Assembly: GCA_019279435.1 (NCBI GenBank)
Contig: JAAALK010000080.1
Span: forward strand, 94,586,553 to 94,650,552
Source: Zizania palustris
Lineage: Eukaryota; Streptophyta; Magnoliopsida; Poales; Poaceae
Direction: 5' to 3'
DNA length: 64,000 nucleotides
The notes below the pieces were generated by a model. That model was not told the DNA's origin. It ran no database searches and saw nothing but the letters and a program-made list of their open reading frames with translations. The translations under genes and the position numbers were made by a program. Positions 10,905 to 21,693 of the stretch are shown here, in pieces; the first letter of the stretch is position 1, and every line of letters begins with the position of its first letter.

Positions 10905-11696
10905 ATGCCGGTTCATACCATGAGTGGTACTCTCCGCGATGAGGCTAGATTCGTCCGCGAGCTTCGCATGCTCGTCGACTTCCTTGGATTCGAGCACGAG
11001 CCTACGTTCCACGAGATCTTTCCCGATGTGAATGAGAGCTACTGCGAGGTCATGGTCATCATCCGTCCCTTCACCACGCAGCCCGCGTTCTACACCCACG
11101 GAGTCGGAGGACCCTCCTTCGTGGTGGCCAGCCAGCGCGTCGCTCTCCAAGCCCTCTCCGAGCTGCGGTTGGTCTACGATGGTCAACTCCTCGACACCAC
11201 ATACCGCTTCATGCCCATGCGCACACCGGGGAGTCATCGCAGCAGCTACGTCAACACATTCTTCCTGCGCAACTCCGCCATCGCCCGCACCATGCGACTC
11301 TTGGAGGCCATGGACAATCTTCACAAGGAGGCCATCCTCGACGCAGATAGCCAGCACGACACCATCGACTTCTACCGCCACTCGTCGGAGAGCTTGAACC
11401 GCGAGAACGCCGATCTCCATCGCCAAGTTCAGCAGAGCCACCACTTGACTGCCGAGGTGGAGGAGTTGAGGCGCCAGAACGAGCTTCTACGCCAGGGCGT
11501 CGCCACACCGCGTAGCTGTGTCGCCAGATCGAGGAGCTCCAGAAGGTACTTGAGGAGGTTGCTCCCCTTCCGCCGCGCAAGCGGAAGACACTTAGGACCC
11601 CTTCGGCTAGGCCCAAGAGGATATCCCGCAGTGCCCCTCCCGCCGAGCCCTCCAGCTCCACCACCCCTGCAACGACCCTCTCTGCCGAGCCCGTGA
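10905..11696 (+). CDS. Extra ORF between PBS and gag in R (orf0-like), unknown function
   Basis: This is an open frame of 263 aa starting at an ATG 119 bases after the PBS. No known catalytic domain was recognised. The first 130 residues look like a folded domain (FVRELRMLVDFLGFEHEPTF, IFPDVNESYCEVMV, ALQALSELRLVYDGQLLDT). Residues about 150-205 look like a coiled coil (LNRENADLHRQVQQSHHLTAEVEELRRQNELL). The last 50 residues are Arg/Pro-rich and may be a frame-shifted tail. The frame is GC-rich compared with the flanking LTR. Extra ORFs upstream of gag are known in some plant Ty3 elements, such as rice RIRE3 and RIRE8 with orf0. That this is a homologue is my inference. Gag begins 235 bases downstream. 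Confidence 0.6.
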   Translation: MPVHTMSGTLRDEARFVRELRMLVDFLGFEHEPTFHEIFPDVNESYCEVMVIIRPFTTQPAFYTHGVGGPSFVVASQRVALQALSELRLVYDGQLLDTTYRFMPMRTPGSHRSSYVNTFFLRNSAIARTMRLLEAMDNLHKEAILDADSQHDTIDFYRHSSESLNRENADLHRQVQQSHHLTAEVEELRRQNELLRQGVATPRSCVARSRSSRRYLRRLLPFRRASGRHLGPLRLGPRGYPAVPLPPSPPAPPPLQRPSLPSP

Positions 11697-11930
11697 TCAA
11701 GTCGTCCCCCGAGCTGCCTTAGATGTAGTTTTATGGTTGTTTGTTTTCTTTTTGTTGCTTGGAATGTAGTGCCACTCATGTTAGAATATAAGGCATAAGT
11801 GCTAAATTTAATAAGAGATTTAAAATAAAAGATGTAAGCACCTAGGTCAAAATATTCATTTTTGGGCAATAAAATCAGTAGAAATTCCCCTTAAATACTA
11901 GCACTTTCTTTTGGGCCCTTCAAACTCAGG

Positions 11931-12141
11931 ATGGCCAACAACCAAGGATCAGAAGCCCCTCGTGGCGGAAGCAACTCAAGCAATCTGCCTCAGTGGGGAG
12001 CAACTAGCCAACGGCAGGCCCCCGTTGCCAATCATCCCACACTAGCAGAGATGATGGCAAACCAAAACCAGCTGATCGCCACGCTGCTTACCCAGATGCA
12101 GCAACAACGAAGCCAAATGCAAGAGCAGCAAGTGCAGTTGT
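11931..12141 (+). pseudogene. R gag, N-terminal stub cut by copia A
   Basis: The ATG at 11931 opens a Gln/Asn/Ser-rich start that reaches LAEMMANQNQLIATLLTQMQ, a typical beginning of Tekay-type gag before the capsid domain. Seventy codons are left. The frame then runs into the copia A LTR at 12142, where the LTR supplies the stop. The downstream capsid must lie beyond the right edge. Confidence 0.7.
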
Positions 12142-14791
12142 TGTAGGACCGAAAGTAGCGACCAGAGGGGGGGTGAATGGGTGCCTAAAAAATTGTTTCG
12201 AATCAATGGCCTGCTCCCAACACCCAACGCACCTCAACAGACTAAGCAGGTAAAAGTAGACAAATCAATAAGACCTCAAATGATCTAGCCTAAAAACGAC
12301 CGGTGTCCTAATTGACAAGACACCAACACAGTGCTTATAGGCAGATTAATAAAGCATTTAAAACATGGTCGAATCAGGCTTCACAGATATTGATCATCAT
12401 AGAGGTTTAATTTGTGTGCACGTAAAACGAGGAGTCTTACTGTTCAAAGTTGTCGAAGTTCGTGCAGTATATATATAGCGAAGTGTGAGGCTACCGAAGC
12501 CTACTTTGAGATACACAGTTCGGAGCTTCGGAGCCTTGCAAGGACTTCGAATCCTAACTGTCCAAAATGCACCTTTCGAACAAGAATCTCCGAAAGGATT
12601 CGTCGAAGCACGTACTGCGAAGTTGACTGGCTGAAGTACTAAATTCGGAGTACTACTTTGCAAGCTTCGAAGCACAACAAAAATCGAGGCTTTAAACAGT
12701 GCGAAGCCTAGCAGCACACTTCGCAAAAGAAAAACCTCGTGAACTCAGATGAAGTTTTTTACTTCGAAGGTAAAAATAGCGAAATATCTTCGACTCAAAC
12801 AACGCTTCACTTTCAGAGCGAGAGGGCTTCGAAGTCTGTCATATGACCTTTGCCTGGACAGCAGCACTTCGCAAGAAATACTTCAAACTCTGTAGCAAAA
12901 CAGCTGAATAAAAAATCCACAAGCTATCAGAGCTAGTTGTAGACTCTATGACCTGTGTACAACATGCTTGCTCCCATTCAAATCCATACACAGCAAGCCT
13001 AGGCAAAAAGGTAACAGGCTACCACATAGGCCATTAAAACCGAGCTGCCAAGAAATGCTTCATGCAGAGACTTCTGCAGTAAAATAGTAGCAACAAATTT
13101 CCTGAGATAGAAAACTGAACCCGCAAATGAGATGATTGCCTGGCACGCAGAAAGCTGTGTTGCAAAAATTAATGGCAAAAACAAAACGTGAATCCAGAAA
13201 CCAGTCTCAGGAAGAACAGTGCACAGGCGTGGAACAATACTACAGCTCTACAAAAATAGGCCCTAGAGGCTATCAAGTCAGATTTTGATGGAAATAGTAC
13301 AGCAGTACTACTGCGGCAAAGAAGTTGTATCTAGCCTACAGACTAGCCTATAACATACCGAATCATGCTGCCATAAACAAGGTGATTAACTCCGCAGGAA
13401 GTAAAATAACTCTGTAAATCAGTAATAAAAACGATGATATCCACGAAGATAAAGTTTCTGCGGCGAACTCAAAAAGCAGAAGCGACCAGAAATGCACAAA
13501 CCAAGGCAATCAAAACCTGAGAGATAAAGCGCAGATTTGGTTTGCTCACGATGAACAGGAATGTCATGCGCAAGAACCGATGACGGCGGAGAGGGATAAA
13601 ACGCTAGGAGATGAACACCAAAAGTGACCCAATCTATTAAATCAGTAAAGTAATTTCAGGAAAGGGTAACCCTAACCCTAGGGATTGGGGCCCTATTTAT
13701 AGGCAGCCCAATAGCCTAGGAAAATTCCAAAAGACCCTTAGGGTTTTTACAGACGCAGGAATAAAAAGGAAAAGAGAAAACTGCCCTAAGGATATTTTTA
13801 CAGACTCGACTGACTGACTGTGGGCCTAAGGACAAAATAGTAAACTCCTATTTACAGATGACTTATCCGGAAGCGGAGCTTTCGTAGTGACTACGGCTTC
13901 GCCCCAGAATGGTCCGATCCGAGATCAGCGGTCATCAGTTTTGCGCCGAAACTGACAAAGTGTCCACCGACTTTGCACCAGTTACCCAGATTGGGCCGGC
14001 CCGATTCCGCGGCTCTCTCAGCCCGGCAATCGCTCGCCGCCCGTTGTTGGGGGAAAATATTCCATCTTCAGGGTTATTGCAGTGACGAGATAAGGACTGG
14101 TGATTAAGACAAAGACTTCCAACATATAACTTCAGAGATGCATTAAGTCAAGTTCGAAGTATGATGATAGGCTCTAGTTCGGAGTATATCTTCGAACTTG
14201 GACTCTTCCGGGAGCTTCTTTACCAGCTAAGATGGAAGACTTATCTTCTTTCTCATTAGATTAGTCTTTTACCATTTTAGCCCTATTAAGGGTATCGAAT
14301 AGTTTCCACTATGTCGGTTGTAATAGAGAGGTAACAAGGTCTTTTCCTTAATGTTTGGGCCTATAAATACCCCCCGTTTTACCCTGTAATGAGGACCGAA
14401 TACAAGTTATTCAATACACACTTTCAAACTATTCTAAGTTATTATCCTTTCGGGGGCTTGGAATAGTTTTCTTCGCAAACACTTCGTTTGTTATTTTCTA
14501 ATCTTCAAAAACCTGTTAGCGTAATCTTTTACGCCAACACCTGTGTACTTGAGTCAATCCTGGTCAACAGCCTAGTGGATCCTCTGCTGCTCCTAGCCCA
14601 TCTACCCGGATTGGGCCAGCCCGACTTCGCGGCACCTCTGCCCGACAGTCGCTCGCTGCCCGTGTACCTGAGTCACACGCGGCCCAGACGCAGCAGGTCT
14701 TCTCCTCTCTTCGTGTCCTCTTTGACTTCCGTTGACAATGACTCATCACATCTGGAGCCATGAGGCCCACGCTCTTCAGCATGGCTCCTCA
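12142..14791 (-). repeat. 3' LTR of copia A (interrupted)
   Basis: Its ends are tgtaggaccg and ggctcctca, as in the solo LTR at 821-2930, and its right end abuts the PPT. Without the 500 bp taken by the nested solo Tat LTR and its target copy it is about 2150 bp. A TATA box lies at 13694-13701 (tatttata on plus). The frames inside (12412-12642, 14488-14763 and others) have no domain. Confidence 0.88.
14045..14539 (+). mobile_element. Solo LTR of a Tat (G-type) element, 495 bp
   Basis: It starts tgttgggggaaaata and ends ttacgccaaca, as in the G1-G3 LTRs. It is flanked by cccgt (14040-14044) and cctgt (14540-14544), a 5-bp target copy with one change. The body differs clearly from G1 and G3, so it is an older insertion or a different subfamily. 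The uninterrupted site can be read in the solo LTR near 2685-2700 (gccgcctgtgtacctgag). Confidence 0.88.
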
Positions 14792-14803
14792 ATCTCCCCC
14801 TTA
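14792..14803 (-). other. Polypurine tract of copia A
   Basis: On the minus strand it reads TTAAGGGGGAGAT, directly before the LTR start TGAGGAGCC. It primes plus-strand DNA synthesis. Confidence 0.85.
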
Positions 14804-16175
14804 ATGAGTGCATTGTCAACACATCTCTTCATCAGCTCTCTAGTCCCCGCGAGCACATGTGGAAACACGAAAACAAAACACAAGAAAATAGAGAAGAAGA
14901 AAATAAAGTAAAAGTTTAACCCTAATGACTAAAAGCCAAACAAAAGCAAGAAAGCGGTCACTATGGTTAACCAAAAGTAAAGACTCAAAACGAGTGCAAT
15001 CTCAGAATTATCAACAAGGATATCCAAAGAGTAAGGACAAACGGGACAAAAACTCCCCCTGAAACAAATCCCAAAGAAAGCCAAAACTCCCCCTTAAACT
15101 CTTCTCCCAAAATTTCTCCCCCTTGTTGACAATTGGACTCATCAAGCGAGACTAAATGCACTGTAAAGAGACACAGACTCCCCCTGAAATGCAACTCCCC
15201 CTCAAAATATGCAATGAATGCAACTGGGGTGCAGGTGGAGTGAAGAAAGCATGCTTCTCAGATATGATTGACTGCAATTACAATATCTAGCAGGTACAGC
15301 AAAAGACATACTCTCTAAGACACATGGCATGATCAGTGCAACAGATGATATCTAAAGAAAGTCATTAGCACGCATTGTTTCAATTTTCGCAAATAAAAGC
15401 ATCACCACATTTTCCATTTGACAAGCAAGGTAAAGCATGAGATACAAAAGCTAACTGATATCTACCAAGATAAGCATTGTCAAAAACAAAGTGCTTCAGC
15501 AAACTTGTTATCTGTTTAATTTTCAGGCTTTTCGTTTTCCTTTTTCATTTTTGCTAGGGGTTATTTGCATGTCAAACCTTATGCTGACCGACCAAGTCAA
15601 GCCTAGGCCAAAACTGGACCATCAGAAGCATAAGACATTGGTCTTGGCATACATTACACTGTCCTAGTTCATACCAAAGTGCTATGGTAAGCAGGCTAGA
15701 ACAATGCAATGCGACAAAGCAAACCCACCTGGATCTTTGCAAATTATGCATAAAAGGCATGTAATTTTCATTTTTCTAATTTTTCATCATTTTTATAGCA
15801 CATTTTCCATGTTAAAGCATATAGATGTCCAAGTTGCATATCTGCATCTAAGTAAGGAACTAGCTTCAAGATATGTAGTAGATAGCAAAAGCATTCAGCC
15901 TACACATGCTAGTTACCAGAAGCAATGGTGATCATTTTTCAATTTTAAAGCATAGAAGCCATGCATATGACAGATATCAGACATATCCTGTGAACTGAAG
16001 CAAAGCATGATCATCGACAAGTAATCAAAAGCATGTACCAGCTAGAATAAGTAAAGAAGATCAATCATATAATAGAAGCAGGCTCAAAGTGTGATATGTG
16101 AATATGCATGATATGAACACACACAAAAAGACTCAAGAAAAGAGTAAAGAAGAAAGAAAACTGACTCAAAATATC
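14804..16175 (-). other. Copia A 3' untranslated region (about 1.4 kb, no gene)
   Basis: This lies between the pol stop codon and the PPT. SIRE-type elements often carry an env-like ORF here, but no open frame of useful length is present. It contains many ctccccct words near 15050-15200, which are PPT-like on the minus strand. A block at 15555-15757 is clearly alike to 32318-32510 in the copia B 3' region. Confidence 0.7.
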
Positions 16176-16279
16176 CTAAAAAGGATACACAACACCCAAA
16201 TCCCCTCGCAAATGCTCAAAAGTGGACTGATCTAGGGGTTTGGTGAAAATGTCAGCCAACTGATGATGGGTATCATCAT
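16176..16279 (-). pseudogene. Copia A RNase H C-terminus and stop
   Basis: The minus strand encodes THHQLADIFTKPLDQ and LRGDLGVVYPF, then a TAG at 16176-16178. This is the invariant end of Ty1/copia pol. The upstream residues (HFLRDQYEKGVIDLVHD) are on the other side of G1 at 27642-27700. The two halves meet at the 5-bp target site atcat. Confidence 0.9.
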
Positions 16280-16773
16280 TGTTGGCGTAAAAGATTACGC
16301 TAACAGGTTTCTGTGGAAAAGAAACTAACAAACGAAGTGTTTGTGAAGCAAACTGTTCTAAGCCTCCGAAAGGATAATAACTTAGAATAGTTCGAATGTG
16401 TGTATTGAATAACTTGTATTCGGTCCCTATTACAGGGTGAAATGGGGGTATTTATAGGCCTAAACATTAAGGAAAAGACCTATTTACCCTTCTATTACAA
16501 CCGACATAATGGAAACTATTCGGTTCCCTTAATAGGGCTAAAATGGTAAAAGACTAATCTAATGAGAAAGAAGATAAGTCTTCCATCTTAGCTGGCAGAA
16601 AAGATCTTGAAAAGCCTTAGTTCGAAGATATACTCCGAACCAATGCCTATCTTCGTACTTCGAACTTGGTTCCGGGTGTCTTCGAAGATGATCATCTGGA
16701 AACCTTCGAATCCGCTGTCTGCCTTTATGTTGCTTCGGCAATAACCCCGAAGATGAGATATTTTCCCCCAACA
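16280..16773 (-). repeat. G1 3' LTR
   Basis: It runs from tgttggcgtaaaag to ccccaaca on plus, 494 bp. The minus-strand ends are TGTTGGGGGAAAATA and CGCCAACA. The TATA box reads tatttata near 16451-16458. Confidence 0.93.
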
Positions 16774-16785
16774 GTAGCCCCTCGA
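16774..16785 (-). other. G1 polypurine tract
   Basis: On the minus strand this reads TCGAGGGGCTAC, immediately before the LTR start. The same tract is found at 34259 (G2) and 49519-49530 (G3). Confidence 0.75.
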
Positions 16786-17102
16786 ATACGCTTCTCCGCT
16801 TAACCTGTAACGTTAGGAGAGCAGTATACGGAAGGAAAAAAATAACCAAACATAGGGGTTATTGGTTTTTAGTTTATCTCCGAAATGCATGAAGATATAA
16901 ACTCCGAATCAGTCCTAGGATAATTGCTTTTCGAACTATCTTAGAACCGACTCAGGAAGTTCGAAAGTATTTTTAGACTTAGAGGAAATAGCCGTTAGTT
17001 TTTTGTTTCTAATGGAAACTGTAGCAGGCGTTAATCTCAGAGAGAAGTAACGGCAGGAATGCGAAACGACATGGATTAACGGTAAAAAAGTGAAATCTAG
17101 GC

Positions 17103-17110
17103 TATAAATA
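17103..17110 (+). promoter_or_regulatory. TATA box for G1 antisense gene
   Basis: Tataaata within aggctataaataga, 119 bases before the antisense ATG at 17229. An equivalent box in the same place occurs in G2 (34587-34594) and G3 (49195-49202). A promoter role is inferred from position and conservation. The interval 16786-17228 otherwise holds leader sequence. Confidence 0.6.
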
Positions 17111-17228
17111 GAAGGCCTAGAAGTTACCCGGTTACCTTTTCACCGCATTCTCGCAATCAAAAACTTTTTAGCCCTTTGAGTTCTTTGAGCCCTAGCCTCC
17201 ATTTCCTCAAAGCAATCCGGCGACTGCA

Positions 17229-20200
17229 ATGGTGAAGACTAAGGGATCTGCGCCTCCGTCGGCCTTGGCTCGGCAGCAGACGGCTGCAGCAGCAGCGGCG
17301 GCAGCGTTGGCGGCGGCACCTCCGATGCCGGCGGTGACATCCATGGTGGCAGGAGGGAGAAATCCCCAAATCGTCGATGACCAAGGTCTGTGCCCGCCAT
17401 CAACAAATATTTGGATCAATCTTTCCAGTTGGGGCCTTCTACCTGCAAGAGAGAGTCACTGGCAATCGCAGCGGGAGGGAAAATTAGTAATGGAGTTATG
17501 ATCCGGAAGCCAGGCAAAGAAACGATTCCATCGCCAAGACCCGGAGAAGTAGTTGTATTCGAAGCCTTCTTCGAAGCTGGTTTGGGCCTCCCTGCAGTGG
17601 ACTTCCTGGCGGAGGTACTTGATCTGTTCCATGTAACCCTCCCCCAATTATCTCCGAATGCAGTAGCTAGACTGGCTATCTTCGAATGGGCGCTGAGAGC
17701 CGAAGGTTGTGAAGGGAGGGCAGAGATCTTCGCGGCACTACATAGAGCAACTTGCCAACCAAAAACCTTCGTAGGCCCCGGAGGTGAAAAAGTAGTGGTA
17801 TCCTTCGGTAGTATCAACTTTAGGCTTCGAGATGAATACGCCCTTCAGTTTCCTGCCAAGGCCATCAATGCCAGATGGTATACTGATTGGGTTCTAAGAT
17901 GGTTCTATGCCGAAGTTGGGGCAAGCAGTCCTCTGGCCGGGCCCCTCAAAGAAATTCAATTCCGGAAGGAAGCTTTAGTGCAGCCCAACGAAGGTCAGCT
18001 CGAAGCCCGTCTTAACCTGCTTCAAAAGATTAGCCGAAGGTTAAGCATGCGAGATTTAGCCGAAGAATTTCTCCGCTGATGGCCAAATGGCCTATCGTCT
18101 TCGAGGATGATTCGGAAGGCGGTCCCCGCAAGATTAACTTGACTTCGAGCCCTGCAGGTAACTTCGAAACCAACATGCATTATACATATTTACTTCGAAG
18201 AAATACTAACTCAAATTATTTATTTTTTAGCTTCTTCAGCCCCTATTACTTCAGAGCAGATTACAAGGGCTTGGGAGAAGATTTTGGGTGCCCCAACTCC
18301 GACTGAAAAAGAATGGCGAGTTAAATTGGTCGGGAGTTGGGAGAGGTTTAACAGAGTATGGGGAATGTTGGAGATGACTCCGCCCCCTCTGATGGATTGG
18401 GTGCCTTCGGAGAAAGGACCCAAGAAAAGGATAGCCGAAGCGGGGACTTCAAGCTCCGCAAAGACTCCGGTGAAGAAGGTGGCTCGGAAGCCAAAAAATC
18501 TCGCACCTTCGAATCCTGCGCCTTCGAGCTCAAGAACCTCAATCTCCGGTTCTAAAGAAGATGAAGGTATACTATTAGTGAGGTTGATTGATGAAGATGC
18601 AGCTCAAAAAGATATTCACATTGAAGATACTGCAGGTATGCCGGAGTCTCAGGCTAATCTTGAAGAAGTGAGAGCTCCGGATGCTCAAGAAGAAGAGCAA
18701 ATCGAAGCCCCTGTGGGCGAAGATGAAGTTGAAGTTACTACAACTTCAGTTGTGGATGAAGGGAGGACTGCTCACGGAGATACTCCGGCAGTTGAAGTTT
18801 TAACTGTGGATTCAGACGAAGACCTCACCTTTGATCCTCCGAGCAGTCCGGTGCTCGATCGCCCCCAGAATGTCGAAGGTAAACTTCACATAATTCTCTT
18901 ATTATTTTCTGCAAAATTATACAATGTATAATACTTTTGTTTTTGCAGAGCCCCCTTCTGTAGAAGTACATCACGAAGATACAATTCAAAGGCCTTCGAC
19001 AACTTCGGAGCCGCACCCGGAGGTCACTCAACAGGGGCCTGGAAGGGGTAAAAGACATATAGAGCCTCTCACTACTCAAGGATCAACTTCGTCTGAATCA
19101 ACAGATGAAAGTGAATCAACTGAGGGGGGCCATCTACCGAAGTTCCAAGGACCTCAGGAGAACGCTCCGGAGCTTCGCCAAGCAGGGATGACCAAGAGGC
19201 TTCGGCAATGCTCCCTCTTTTAACTCCTTTTTTGGAGCAAAGAACCGGGCTTCGGACTCTGCTCAAACCTTTAGGTCGAGTTAGTCGCGAAGTCGGGGAG
19301 ACAGAGCTGGTAGCAATTTTAAGCAGGGCGAAGAGTTCGGAGCTTAACGTTGCTATGGAACGAGCAGCCTACCAGGTACGGAGCACCTTCGAACCAATAG
19401 CAAATTATACATGAATAATTTCTTACTTTAGTTTTTTCTTTTCTTAGCAAGCGGTCTTGGCCCGCGCTGCAACTTTATCAAGCGAAAATGAAATTGCTCA
19501 GCTTCAGGAAGAAAATGAAGCTCTTAAACGCAACTTGTCTTTCTCCGAAGCTAGAGTGGTTCAAATGGATAACATGATTTCAACGGAGCATAGGGCCAGA
19601 CAAGGCTTGGAGGCTGCTAATAAAGAGCTCGAAGCATAAAGAATCGTGCTTCGAGCAGAAATTGAAAAGGTGCGGTTGGAGCATGCTAGTGCTCGGTCCG
19701 AACTTGTGAGGCTCCAAGAGGAAGCTAGCCAACTCCTAAATCAGAAGAATATTTTAACTACGGAGAATGCTAGGATTTCCGGAGTTCTAGCAGAAACAAC
19801 TTCGAGCAAGGATGCATCAATCGAAGAAAAGCTTAAGTCTGAGAAGGTAGCTACAGAGGTCATAGAACAGATGCTAGGTGTTCTGGAGTACTTCGGTACT
19901 ACTGGATCACTTCCTTCAGATGACAACGTGACTCTGCTGCGCCGGTTAAAAAGGATCCAAGGAGCAGCGAAGCAATGAAGACGACAGGCATTCGTTATGG
20001 AGAACTCTCCGGACAAGTGTCTGCCCTCGGACTACTTCGTTACTACGAGGATTTGGGCCGAACAATCACTCCGAGCGCAGAGGGCTCTATTACCTTCGAC
20101 GACGAGCGGCTTTTTCTGCGATCAAGGCTTGGATCGATGAAGGCCAACGCCAGAAGCAAGTTCGGAACCAAGCTTCGAGCAGTCAGCCTCCTCCGAACCC

Positions 20201-20772
20201 ACAGGTTTAGGAATCATTTAGGATTTTTGACTATGTAAAGCTTCATGCTTGTAAACATTTATCAATGAAAATCTTGTTTGTCATATTTTTAGGCTTTGCC
20301 TCTTATGGAAGACATCGAAGTATTAGAGCTTAACGACGAACTTCGCTCATTATGGAATACCTTCGAACTTCTAAAGACTTACAAGCGTCCTCGATTTCTA
20401 ATTCCTCGAGATGACTTCGGCGTAATTGCGCCCGAAGTAATCAAAGATGTATTGTCTTATATTAAAGAGGAAGAGAAAGAGGTTAACGTAAACACCTCAT
20501 CTTCTGAAGACACTATTTGGTCTGAAGACGAAGGTGAAGCTCGAAATAAAAGATCTGAAGATCTTAGAAGCTGGGAAAGAAGCCCCGAACGGCTTCGAAC
20601 TTGGGCCGAGCTTCAACAAGAGCAGAAGGATTTTAGAGCTTCGAGGGGGAGGAAGAGAGTTAAATGTAAAGTTATTAGAACTTCCGATGTTGGAACTAGT
20701 CGTTCCACCCCTAGCTCTAGGGACCGAAGAGGTCTTCGATTCCTTCTTGGTATAGATACCAATTTTTCATAG
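17229..20772 (+). pseudogene. G1 antisense gene: Transposase_28-like plus coiled coil, five exons
   Basis: Exons by GT-AG signals and comparison of three copies: 17229-18157, 18231-18878, 18949-19375, 19448-20203, 20293-20772. Exon 1 gives an Ala-rich leader (KTKGSAPPSALARQQ) and then VVVFEAFFEAGLGLPAVDFL, LPQLSPNAVARLAIFEWAL and RWYTDWVLRWFYAE, which resemble Pfam Transposase_28. Exon 2 is acidic and Ser/Thr/Pro-rich. Exon 4 is a long coiled coil (LQEENEALKRNLSFSEA onward). Exon 5 is acidic then basic (SSEDTIWSEDEGE, GRKRVK). Lesions: a 1-base loss near 17400, about 16 bases lost near 18070, a TAA near 19637, a 1-base loss near 19975 and about 90 bases lost near 20110. The function is unknown. 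It runs against the element's own transcript. Confidence 0.72.
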
Positions 20773-21693
20773 TGTAATCTGTAAACACATTTATTTCAAT
20801 AATGAATGCCGATTTAAAATTGTCTCCATATTTACTAGCCCCTCTTTGGGATAAGCAACTTCGAAATGTATTCAAAGATGGTTATGCGCAAAGAAAAAAC
20901 TTCGGAGTACAATTTTTTGGGGGTTCGGAGCCCCTCTATCATTTAAAGATCTTTTAAAATCTTATGAAATGTCTTCGACTTTTTGCAGTCAGAAGAATGG
21001 CAACTTAGTACCTTTGTTTTATGAAAGAAATCACTTGAGATAACTTTCAGGACACTTTAGTGTCTTAAAAAATTTGTCACTTTGGACTATGTTAACAGTC
21101 ATTCGAAGCTCATGGCTCAAATTCTGTTTTGCTTTAGCCACCTTTGGCTTATTTTTGCGATCTCTGTCGAACCAATGGTTCGGAGTTTGCAATGGTCTCT
21201 TTGGACTCTTTTTACGGATGTCTACCAGCCAATGGCTTGGACTCCATATATTTTGGCCACCTTCGGCTCTTTTTGCAGAAGTCTACCAGCCAATGGCTTG
21301 GACTTCGCAGGTTTTGGCCACCTTCGGCTCTTTTTACGGAAGTCTACCAGCCAATGGCTTGGACTCCGCAGATTTTGGCCACCTTCGGCTCTTTTTACGG
21401 AAGTCTACCAGCCAATGGCTTGGACTCCGTAGGGTGTGGTTTTGGGCTCTTTTACGGATGCCTACAAGCCGGTGGTCTGAGCTCCGGATTATGCCATCAC
21501 CCACGTCGGAAGCTTCGAACTTTATGGGTTCGAAGTCCGAAATACAACCCAGCTTCATGACACTTCCCTCTCGGTCGACCCCGCGGTTCCAGTGCGTCCA
21601 CTTGGAAGCTGGAAGTCCATGAGGGGAAGGCACTATCAGGATCATATGCTTTATTGATTTAGAAGATGATTACAAGCAAATTACAAGGAGCCC
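20773..21693 (-). repeat. G1 3' spacer with 61-bp tandem repeats (21134-21478)
   Basis: Between pol stop and the antisense gene. From 21134 to 21478 about five and a half units of 61 bp repeat tctaccagccaatggcttgg, then a gactccgcagattttggcc segment and ccaccttcggctcttttt. The remainder (20773-21133 and 21479-21693) has no gene. Similar arrays lie at the same place in G2 and G3. The open frames running through the array come from the periodic sequence and are not genes. Confidence 0.85.

Larger units (their letters stand above)
10643..12141 (+). mobile_element. Tekay/Del-like Ty3 element R, 5' fragment
   Basis: It has the LTR 3' end, PBS for initiator tRNA-Met, a leader ORF and the first codons of gag, all on plus. 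It is cut on the left by insertion of T0 into the LTR and on the right by copia A in gag. The LTR end cggggcgttaca is the inverted-end style of Tekay/Del LTRs (TGTAACGCCCC...). The rest of R should resume beyond the right edge of the window. It is the oldest host of this nest. Confidence 0.75.

Noticed and set aside
15050..15200. Spaced ctccccct words as a possible CRISPR-like or regulatory array
   Set aside because: Irregular spacing and no spacer/repeat structure. They resemble PPT variants in SIRE 3' regions.
17157..17384. His/Arg-rich minus-strand frame opposite the Ala-rich leader
   Set aside because: It is the reverse of GCG/GCA codon runs in antisense exon 1, and it is not conserved as a frame.
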